Shown: positions 56,076-64,000 of the stretch, in pieces
Layout: each line of letters starts with the position of its first letter
Numbering within the stretch: position 1 is the stretch's first letter
Source of the DNA: Lactuca virosa
Lineage: Eukaryota > Streptophyta > Magnoliopsida > Asterales > Asteraceae
Direction of reading: 5' to 3'
DNA length: 64,000 nucleotides
Assembly (NCBI GenBank): GCA_928212115.1
Contig: CAKMRJ010001112.1
Coordinates: forward strand, 401,188,254-401,252,253
Program-made: the position numbers and the translations under genes
The notes under the pieces: model-generated
Seen by the model: only the letters and a program-made list of their open reading frames with translations
Databases searched by the model: none
Told to the model about the DNA's origin: nothing

Positions 56076-56738
56076 TGTAACGTCCCAAAAATTTCAAAAA
56101 ATTTTAAACTATTCAAAAACGATCCTTTTACTAATAAAATGTTTACAAAAATAGTGTTCTCAAACATTAATTGAAAATCAGAGTTTCCCAAGATCCAATC
56201 TGCTGTAAAACCAAGGATGTGTACGGTCACGCCTTCGCCTTGCCACTCCGATCATCTGAAAAACCTGAAACTATAAACAAAATTGTAAGCACAAAGCTTA
56301 GTGAGTTTCCCCCAAAGTACCACCACACAAACAAAGCATAAACGCAAATACTCATGCCTGGTCCAATCAGCCTTGGGTTGGAATACCATGCATGTCCACG
56401 ATGGGTCCAGTCATCCTCGGGATGGAATACCCTCGTATCATATGCATATTGGCCCAATCAGCCTCGGGCTGGAATACCAATATGTCGGGTCCAATTAACC
56501 ATCGGGTTGGAATACCCAGGGTTTGTTGACCTACCGCCTCAACCCTACCGCTCCTCCCGAGCATCCGTGCCTACAACTTACAGCCGGTCCGCACCGGGTA
56601 TCTTGGCCTACCGCACAAAGCAGGACCGCCTCAACCCAATCACACACAATATGTCAACATATAGACAATCATGATCAAGTAGGAATATAATTCAAGCAAC
56701 AACAATCATACAACTCACTACCAGCTAACCCCCATAGC
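56076..56738 (-). repeat. Truncated 3' LTR copy
   Basis: Nearly identical to 57803-58498, lacking a 37-bp piece between actac direct repeats, and ending at cccccatag where gag sequence starts. Confidence 0.85.
56346..56531 (-). repeat. Hairpin array in the truncated 3' LTR
   Basis: Four units of form GGTCCAAT-[CAnCC-TCG-GGnTG]-GAATACC. Stems at 56368-56380 (CAGCC/GGTTG), 56412-56424 (CATCC/GGATG), 56459-56471 (CAGCC/GGCTG) and 56497-56508 (AACC/GGTT). Confidence 0.85.
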
Positions 56739-56740
56739 TG

Positions 56741-56917
56741 CTGCGTTGTTACAGCTGATGTAGCTGCTGCGGCAGCCGTCTCAGCAAGGGTTGCATATCT
56801 GTCATCAAAATACTCCATCATAGCAGCCTTAATAGACCCTAACATCTCCGGAATTTGACCCCGAATAATCTCGACCACCTCCTCGTGGATGATCTCCCTG
56901 ACACGATCCTCTGTCAA
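56741..56917 (-). pseudogene. Gypsy gag N-terminal fragment
   Basis: Frame from the ATG at 56917 reads MTEDRVREIIHEEVVEIIRG, then PEMLGSIKAAMMEYFDDRYA and TLAETAAAAATSAV. This is the charged, then alanine-rich gag start known from composite Gypsy elements. It is cut after about 60 codons by the jump into the 3' LTR, so no matrix/capsid domain remains. It lies about 0.9 kb from the primer-binding site, as expected for the leader. Confidence 0.6.
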
Positions 56918-57786
56918 TGCTGGCCAATCCTAGCCGATACTCTCGGGTGCTGTCGGGGCACCCTGACTGCCCTATCATGATCCCGATCTAGATCCAGTCA
57001 CAAAACGCCTCGTAACCACCATACTGAAATACACCAGGAAGATATCAGATAATCCGCATAAATAACACGGAACTAACTCCCAACTAAACCCTAGGGGTTG
57101 TGACTTCCTTACTACGCGTATGGGTCTTGTGCTTTCAGTAGTACGGGTCCATACTACCTTCCACACCTACCCATATTTGTCTCAAGTATCATCATAATGC
57201 CCTGATAATATACATATGCATGGTGTGCGCTCAATCCTCACTCCTAGAGGAAGGCTAACTATCTCATAACTGGCCTATTGACCCCATACAACTCAACCAT
57301 CCATGAAACTTCCACCAACCCTGCATCACTCGTGTATGCTAGTCATACATAACGTTGGATCGTATAGACAGTCGAATACTCGGCCCTACTCTAAGCCCAC
57401 AACAAGGAACAGGAAATAAAGCCAAACCAAATATTCTCAGGCTATAGAATCTTAATTATGTACAACTATGATGCATACACTAAGCAACTACAGTAATGAT
57501 GTCAATTCCATATTAAGAAGAACCTTAGGCTATCAGGCATCATACAATCAGGCAATTCTATCATGCAATCCTGAAGATCACTAGCCTATTTCTAGCATGC
57601 TGTTGTAACATATCACAATATCAAATAGTATTATGGTATTTTGGGGTCTACTTACTGGCTCCGGATGATCGTACACATCGCATCCTCCTTTAGTATTTTG
57701 AAAACCGTTTGAAAATCATTTAAAAAATCTTTTCCTTAGTTTGAGACTGGATTCACACGAGTGTCCCTCCAATTCACTCAAACCAA

Positions 57787-57799
57787 GGCTCTAATACCA
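57787..57799 (-). promoter_or_regulatory. Primer-binding site (minus strand)
   Basis: Minus strand reads TGGTATTAGAGCC, one change from the initiator-Met complement, three bases from the LTR end. Confidence 0.88.
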
Positions 57800-58082
57800 A
57801 CTTGTAACGTCCCAAAAATTTCAACAAATTTTAAACTTTTCAAAAACGATCATTTTACTAATAAAATGTTTACAAAAATAGTGTTCTCAAACATTAATTG
57901 AAAATCAGAGTTTCCCAAGATCCAATTTGCTGTAAAACCAAGGATGTGTACGGTCACGCCTTCTCCTTGCCACTCCGATCATCTGAAAAAACTGAAACCA
58001 TACACAAAACTGTAAGCACAAAGCTTAGTGAGTTTCCCCCAAAGTACCACCACACAAACAAAGCATAAACGCAAATACTCAT

Positions 58083-58256
58083 GCCTGGTCCAATCAGCCT
58101 CGGGCTGGAATACCAGGCATGTCCACGATGGGTCCAATCATCCTCAGGATGGAATACCCTCGTATCATATGCATATTGGCCCAATCAACCTCGGGATGGA
58201 ATACCAATATGTCGGGTCCAATCAACCATCGGGTTGGAATACCCAGGGTTTGTTGG
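58083..58256 (-). repeat. Hairpin array in the 5' LTR (sister of 56346-56531)
   Basis: Stems CAGCC/GGCTG (58095-58107), CATCC/GGATG (58139-58151), CAACC/GGATG (58186-58198, one mismatch) and CAACC/GGTTG (58223-58236). Same flanking GGTCCAAT and GAATACC blocks. Confidence 0.85.
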
Positions 58257-58720
58257 CCTACCGCCTCAACCCTACCGCTCCTCCCGAGCATCCGTGCCTA
58301 CGACTTACAGCAGGTCCGCACCGGGTATCTTGGCCTACCGCAAAAAGCAGGACTGCCTCAAGCCAACCAAACACAATATGTCGACATATAGACAATCATG
58401 ATCAAGTAGGCATATAATACAAGCAACAACAATCATACAACTCACTACTGCCTAGTAATCTCTAACCACATACAGTCCTACTACCAGCTAACCCCCATAG
58501 AATGCATAACTATAAGTAACCAGAAGTGAGATAGCCACCCGAACAGATGGTCCTACTCTAGAGCCACAACCAAACAAGGAACATGCAAGAGAACCTAGAC
58601 CAAGAGTTCTCAGGCTATCCTACATAATCACCGACAGTCCCTAAGGGCACTCCATAGATGATAACCAGCAAACACAGATAACATACAGTTCTACAGGTTA
58701 TTACCACAAAGCAACATACT

Positions 58721-58920
58721 CATTACCAGGAGACAAATCTAACTGATCACTACATCATATCAGCATACTCAATACCAGAACTCAGATCTAGCAGATCACT
58801 ACAACATAACAGCGTACTCAATACCAGAACACAGATCTAATAGATCACTACAGCATAACAACGTACTCAATACCAGAACACAGATCTAATAGATCACTAC
58901 AGCATAACAACATACTAAAT
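58721..58920. repeat. Tandem repeat, 49-bp unit, four copies
   Basis: gatcac recurs at 58745, 58794, 58843 and 58892 within units containing actcaataccagaacacag. Lies in the LTR. Confidence 0.9.
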
Positions 58921-59296
58921 ATCAACTATCCAAGGATTGCATAACCGTATATACTCAGAGGTGAGATAGTCACCCGGACAGGTGATCCCACTCTAAAACT
59001 ACAACCAAACAAGGAACAGGTAAGAGATCTTAGATCAAAAGTCCTCAGTCTATCCTACATGACCATATACAGTCCGTAGGGCATCCCTCTACTAGCAGAT
59101 AATCAATACTAATGGGCCGACATTGGTGCCTTCGATCCACGGGTACAGTGAGGCGAAACTCACGTCGATGTGCGTGCAGAAACCACTGTAGCAATGAAGG
59201 ACTCTACCAGCTTCAACTCACTTCCAATCACATACAGGAAGATACTTGAGTCAATACTCGATCACAGGTCATAGTCACATGCAACAATTACCACTT

Positions 59297-59367
59297 CACA
59301 TGAAATGACGATTAGGGTTTCACATGAAATGACGATTAGGGTTTCACACGAAATGACGATTAGGGTT
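59297..59367. repeat. Tandem repeat, 24-bp unit, three copies
   Basis: Unit starts cacatgaaatgacgattagg; copies at 59297, 59321 and 59345. Confidence 0.93.
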
Positions 59368-60887
59368 AAGTAAGAACACTTAACCCATTAAGGACTTAAT
59401 CACTTAAGGGTATGATTGATTAAGGTTTGACTTAGTCGTTTTCAGTTGAAATAATAGTCCAGTCAACAGCCCAAATACACGCGCGATTAATGCCCAAAAT
59501 AAAGCTCCTCGATTCTAGGGTTTTCACATAAAATGATAACTCGGGTTAGTGTTCCTCACTCAACCCATTAAGGACATAATTCATTAAGTCCATTATCGCA
59601 TCCAGTTAATTGTGGAGAATTATTAAATATTATTTTAGGTTTAATTATTAATAGTTTTATCGCAGGTCCCGACCAACTCCAAATTTAGGGTTTTCTTAAT
59701 ATTAGGGTTTTCTAAACCCAAACTAGGGTTTTAAACCCCTAAAGTTAATTGATTTTATAATTAAATAAATAAATATGTAATTAGTAAATTAGGCACCACC
59801 CACTGCCACGGCGGCGGTTTGAGTAATATATCCAACAATCCAACGCACATACAATGCATTACAACACATGCACACACACTATCACCAAAAGAATAAGTAA
59901 AGGCCCAAGAAAACCACCAAAAACGGTGGTCGGCGGAGGTAGGAGGTGGCAGCCACCACCTCACGGTGGTGGTGGTGGTGGGTTCTCTTTTGGTTCCAGA
60001 TCAAGCAAACACACACCAATACATGAACAACAACACAACATACACATACACACTAATAAACGCACACAGCCACCCACATATGGTGGCTGATGGTGGCAGA
60101 AAACGAAAGTGGCGGCAGATCGGCTGTGGCCACCATGGTTGGCTGCCATGGTGGTCTTTGTACTTGATTTTCTGGCCAATGACTCGCCTATCACGGGAAG
60201 AAACACAGAACACACGCACAAACGCATCTACAGCATCCCTTTTCGGGGGTGGTACAACGACCGGAGCAACTGGAGGTTCGTACGAGCGGCGACAACAGCG
60301 GTATTCGTCGGGTAAATGGAAGCTTAATAGAAAAGAAGTGGAGGAGGGTGAGTTGTGGTCGTCTTACCAAGAACGGATGCAACGCTCGCAATCCCGGTCG
60401 TTCACAGCCTCCCTCTTCAGTCTAGACAACTTCCCCCGGCAGCCTCGTCTTTGCCGGCAACGAACAGCAACGGACAGAAGCGAACAACAGTGGCGGTGGT
60501 CCGACGAAAGGGAACGGCGGCGGCTGGAGATGAGAGTTATAAGGGTGGCGGCTAAAGGTTATTTAGGGTTAGGTTTTGTTAAGCTGTGTTTTTAAACGAG
60601 ACAAGGGATGGGAGGTGACGGGTCTTAGTCCCGCCTCCACATATCAAACTTATTGCATTTTTAACACTATCAGTCCCTCTATCCCCTTTCTTTTCGAATT
60701 AAATCCATATTTTACTCTTTAGCCCCTGCTTCCAAAGAAACTATTCAATACAAGTCCATATGTTACCATTTAACCCTCCACATCCAGAAAAATATAACTT
60801 TTAGCTCCTGAGGCTAACGCTAATAAATTATTACGAATTTAAGGCTAAAAATAAAATATAAAATACATCTCGAGGTTTTTATGGATT

Positions 60888-60889
<2 letters not shown>

Positions 60890-60955
<66 letters not shown>

Positions 60956-60958
60956 TAT
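60890..60958. repeat. (TTTA)n then (TTA)n microsatellite
   Basis: TTTA units to about 60919, then about eleven TTA units, close to the LTR start of the minus-strand element. Confidence 0.93.
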
Positions 60959-60987
60959 TAAATTTTAAAACGGAATGTTACATTCAT

Positions 60988-62338
60988 GTTGAAACCTTTC
61001 AACACATTGTGCTTTGACTGAATCCTATTAAACATTTCGATCTATACTTTTATATCCAAAAACCAAATATCAATGTCGCTTTCCCTTTTCCATCATAGCG
61101 AAACAATTTCCCAAGCTTTTGCACTTTGAAACTTAGGACAATGTATCCTATGAGGGGTATTGTCATCTACATGCAATACTAGGTAGACAACGACACTCCC
61201 ACTAGCTTTGACATGTACTCAAGACTCATCTGGACTTCTAGAAAGACAACACTCTTTACTTTCTCATGGAAGAACAGATTCCAACTACGCGATACTTGTC
61301 TAAATCCACAGATATATTTTTTCAAGCCTACACACCTTATTTGGATACTTTGTATGTTTAAATCCTTTCAAAATATGTCATATATCCATTGAAGGTTTCC
61401 TATTGAGGAAAGTCGTTTAAACATCCACTTTACCATACCTTTAATCAAAGAAGGAAACAATGGTAAAAAATAACCAAATAGACCTTTCTCAGCTACCGGT
61501 AATAATGTTTCCTCATAATTAATTTCTTGAGTTCTGAGTGAAACCTATTTCTTCCATACTAGCTTTGAATGTGTATATATTCCCATCCATGTTTGTCTTC
61601 ACATTGAAGATCTAATCGCAACCCATTGTCATAAGACGATGTTTAGGATCAACCAATTTCAAAATTAGTTATCCCTCATGGATAAAATTTCGCTATCCTT
61701 AGGCTCTTCTAATGGAAACCGTCGGGTTCACCATTGCTTCCAAGTAGTTATTAAGCTTATCCAAATTGATCAATGTTTTATCACTAATCAACATATCTCC
61801 TTCTATAGTTAGATGAAACTCATAAAACTTGGAAGGTGCTCTAACTCTACTATATATTGCAAAGAGGTAAGGCAATGTCATTTGACTCAACTGGTTTATC
61901 AACCTCAAGTTGAGAGCTAGTTTCAACTATAGGTTCATTGTCGGTCATATCTTGAATTTTTTCAAGTTCAATATGACTCCCACTGACTTCTTGATATCTA
62001 TATGTTATTTCTCTCAAGGAACATTCCTTTTGAGCTATAATCACAAATATCAAAAGTCTTTCGTGAATACCCGACAACGTAACACTTTATAAATCTCGAT
62101 TCAAGTTGGTCATTGGTTTCTTGTTTAATGAAAGACCTCACAACACTAGATCTAAATGTGATGGAACTTTCCAACTCAACATTTCATGAGGTGTTATCAA
62201 AACCTACTTAGTTTGATACAAGCTTTAAGAATGCTCTACTAATTCAAGTGTATATTCCTAAAAAAAATTAACGGTAGAGAAGCATGATTCATCATAGATC
62301 GAACCATATAGAATTCGATTCTCCTTTTAGTAACATCA
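60988..62338 (-). pseudogene. Copia pol remnant (RT/RNase H region), decayed
   Basis: Follows the integrase piece downstream on the minus strand, where reverse transcriptase and RNase H should lie. Only short frames survive (61926-61699, 62077-61850) and none gives a secure catalytic motif, so the assignment rests on position between integrase and the 3' non-coding interior. Confidence 0.4.
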
Positions 62339-62707
62339 TTACATTATGGTGTCCTTGGAGAAGCCTGTTATGGAGACCATTCCACAATCTCTGTGATGAT
62401 CGTAGAACTCGATACTAAGGCATTCTCCTTTCCTTTCATATTGAAGAACCTTTATCTTCTTGCCCAATTGATTCCTTACTTTATTCTGATACTCTTTGAA
62501 ACTTTTTAAAGTGTCAGAATTATGCTTAATCATATAAACATAACCACATCTACTGAACCTTTCAATAAATATGACATAATAGTATATGTCATCCCTTGTG
62601 ATGGAACTGATGGGTCCACACACATTAATGTGTACAAGATCCAACAATCTTTTTTCACCATCACATGTCCATGTGAATGGTAATAAAGTCATCTTGCCAA
62701 CATACAA
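62339..62707 (-). pseudogene. Copia integrase remnant
   Basis: 122-codon frame: GKMTLLPFTWTCDGEKRLLD, LVHINVCGPISSITRDDIYY, IERFSRCGYVYMIKHNSDTL, KSFKEYQNKVRNQLGKKIKV, then ECLSIEFYDHH. This is the Copia integrase core (LVH.DVCGP catalytic block, F..F.....NQ.G..IK.L..D.GGEYLS). The first catalytic Asp of LVHTDVCGP is Asn here and the second (SDRGGEY) reads YERKGEC, so the catalytic residues are lost. The frame also fails in the region after it. Confidence 0.8.
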
Positions 62708-63295
62708 GACTCATATACATCATCCAACCTTAAAGTTGAATGATTCCAAGTCCATCCAATTGGAGCTTGGTAATGCGATTCTTACTTATGTGGCCAATGC
62801 GATCATGCCACAATCACGAACATATCTAAACCATTAGAAAAGAATCAATGTTCAAGTCATCAATGCTATTATTAGAAACACAAACTACAATTTCATAAAT
62901 GCCAATTGCAAGAAGATGTTTTAAACATAAAACCATCATCTTTTAAACTAGAATGCTCACTTTTCCATTATTAAATGAAATTGAATTTCATGTTTATGCA
63001 ATACATAGGATGAAATTTAGTTTCTAGACATCTCCGAAAAGTAACAACGGTCGACTAGATTTATCCTAACCTCATTACTAAACATATGCTCAAAAATCCT
63101 CAATCATTAAGATACGCGATATTCGTCCATTCCAATGATTAGATTTAGCTTTCGATGCTTAGGCTTTCTTTTCTTCCTATAGATTCTATAATGCCATCTA
63201 AATGTGATTATCATATCAGGCATCAAGGAACTATGAATTGGATGTATTTGGAGTTTGATTATTCAAGTACTTGATGTAGAGTCAAACATTTGACT
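62708..63295 (-). other. Copia interior, protease/gag-pol border, decayed
   Basis: Stops in all frames. The block 'caacattaatgtgtacaag..gatccaacaa' belongs to the integrase start. No protease motif is secure. Confidence 0.4.
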
Positions 63296-63707
63296 TTACC
63301 ACCTCAAGATACTTACGAAAACTTTGTTTCCTTTTATCATTGTCATTGCATTAATTTCAACTTGCCTCTTTTGAATCATGGTTGCGTGGAATTGAGGACA
63401 TGCTAATTCCATTCCTTCATAATGGGAAGTTATAGCCGAAACCATTCCTTTCCATTTAGGATTCAAACATTTCCTTTTTTCCACCAAAATTCAAAAGTGA
63501 TAACTGGAATTGGATAAGAAAACTAATTTCTTTCCACTTTCCCCAGTTTGGAGAAGGTTTAAGAATCTCGTCAATTTTTTTCTCCATACTATTCATATGA
63601 TAAATTAAGTTGAAATTATCATAAGAACTAATGAAAGATATAAGCACAAGATCTATAGCAAGAATCTTGTCAGGGTCAACATTGGGATTCTCGAGTTTGT
63701 CATACAA
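63296..63707 (-). pseudogene. Copia gag remnant
   Basis: Two overlapping minus-strand frames. 63707-63456 contains DKILAIDLVLISFISSYDNF and LIYHMNSMEKKIDEILK, matching the UBN2 gag pattern (ALDLVL.SLP.SY..F...YH....E.....L...L). 63487-63296 contains SHYEGMELACPQFHA and KRQVEINAMTM, the following linker with a destroyed zinc knuckle. The fragment ends in stops and the gag start lies beyond it. Confidence 0.65.
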
Positions 63708-64000
63708 ACTCTTTTCTTCAATTCGAATGCAATTCGGAAATTTTAAAGAATTTCAAATTACTTTTGTCTTGCATTTTGGTGAAACATTTCACTCAAATGC
63801 AAATTCATTTCATATGTTCACATGTTCACAAAAGGTCATTTTGGAACATCGAGAACATAGACATAATGATGCAAGAGAACCATTTTTGACAAATCTACAT
63901 TTTATGGGAATAACAACTTATCTAAGGTTGACGCATTATTGATTTAATAGATATGCTCATTATGGATATCTTTCCCAATATCAAAATGAGGAAGATCCCA
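63708..64000 (-). other. Copia 5' gag region, decayed, running off the window
   Basis: No clear frame. Continuation of the minus-strand Copia toward its 5' LTR outside the window. Confidence 0.4.

Larger units (their letters stand above)
56076..60982 (-). mobile_element. Gypsy element, internally deleted, minus strand
   Basis: Flanked by the 5-bp duplication ttcat (56071-56075, 60983-60987). From high to low coordinates: full 5' LTR (60982-57803), primer-binding site (57799-57787), leader, first ~60 codons of gag (56917-56741), then a direct jump into the last ~660 bp of the 3' LTR (56738-56076). Everything from early gag through most of the 3' LTR has been deleted. The element interrupts the minus-strand Copia. 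Confidence 0.88.
57803..60982 (-). repeat. 5' LTR of the internally deleted Gypsy element
   Basis: 3180 bp, minus-strand start TGTAACATTCCG and end TTTTTGGGACGTTACA. GC-rich zone at 59800-60600 (ccaccacc/ggcggc) resembling 1-80. Contains a triplicated 24-bp unit (59297-59367), a 49-bp tandem array (58721-58920), a hairpin array (58083-58256), and TTTA/TTA repeats (60890-60958). Confidence 0.85.
52450..64000 (-). mobile_element. Copia-like element, minus strand, decayed, with two nested Gypsy insertions
   Basis: The 3' LTR start TGTTAGATTAAGTG lies at 52717 (minus), preceded by the purine tract ccaagtaggagac. The internal region runs upward to the window end, interrupted by a solo LTR (53838-55577) and a Gypsy element (56076-60982). 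Pol and gag remnants lie at 61-64 kb. The LTR start and purine tract resemble those of the Copia at 2374-11010. The 5' LTR is outside the window, and the 3' LTR is cut off near 52450 by the Gypsy element at 48020-52440. Confidence 0.75.

Noticed and set aside
59966..60595. 209-codon + strand frame
   Set aside because: Lies antisense in a GC-rich zone of a Gypsy LTR; composition follows the repeat and no domain is seen.

Overview
This is a plant nuclear window. It is AT-rich, has split genes with GT..AG introns, and is packed with LTR retrotransposons whose primer-binding sites read TGGTATCAGAGC (initiator-Met tRNA). Several repeats (GTGTACGGCCGCACAC-type LTR repeats, a Tekay-like gag-pol, a restriction-like-endonuclease reverse transcriptase) are of types I associate with Asteraceae, so a Lactuca-like or other composite genome is my best guess. 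That is inference, not proof.

Only two host genes look structurally intact, both on the + strand. At 18760-20846 a seven-exon gene encodes a receptor-kinase-related pseudokinase that has lost HRD, DFG and the glycine loop. At 26493-28628 a three-exon gene encodes a 469-residue DUF1421/FLOE-family protein, related to the seed hydration sensor FLOE1. Three other host-like pieces are fragments: an LRR receptor-like protein piece near 12.85-13.1 kb, a two-exon G-patch piece (29.5-29.9 kb, inside a hAT-like element), and an unidentified piece at 16.3-16.4 kb.

Layout. 1-1648: end of a Gypsy LTR with an array of UUCG hairpins. 1.9-11.1 kb: a MULE transposase remnant split by a complete Copia-type element (2374-11010, TSD ttgac), itself carrying a nested hAT-like element. 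11.96-17.3 kb: a region bounded by inverted repeats holding an LRR fragment, a Gypsy LTR fragment and a 681-bp hAT-like element. 18.2-24.2 kb: MITEs, the pseudokinase gene and a PIF/Harbinger-like remnant. 24.5-25.6 kb: a decayed Copia on the minus strand. 26.3-29 kb: the FLOE gene. 29-33 kb: a hAT-like element with a captured gene piece, a Stowaway MITE and two abutting Tourist-like MITEs.

33.8-64 kb is a retrotransposon nest. A minus-strand non-LTR reverse transcriptase gene with a zinc finger and restriction-like endonuclease is split by a Tekay-like Gypsy element (36153-41194). Several Gypsy LTRs of both orientations follow, including a 4.06-kb solo LTR with TSD gaaac. From about 52.45 kb to the window end runs a decayed minus-strand Copia element. 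It is broken by a solo Gypsy LTR (53838-55577, TSD aaaga) and by an internally deleted Gypsy element (56076-60982, TSD ttcat).

The most unusual signal is shared by unrelated Gypsy LTRs: each carries tandem arrays of short perfect hairpins in its 3' half. In some arrays the two stem arms change together, including one G-C / A-T / T-A series that cytosine deamination alone cannot produce.
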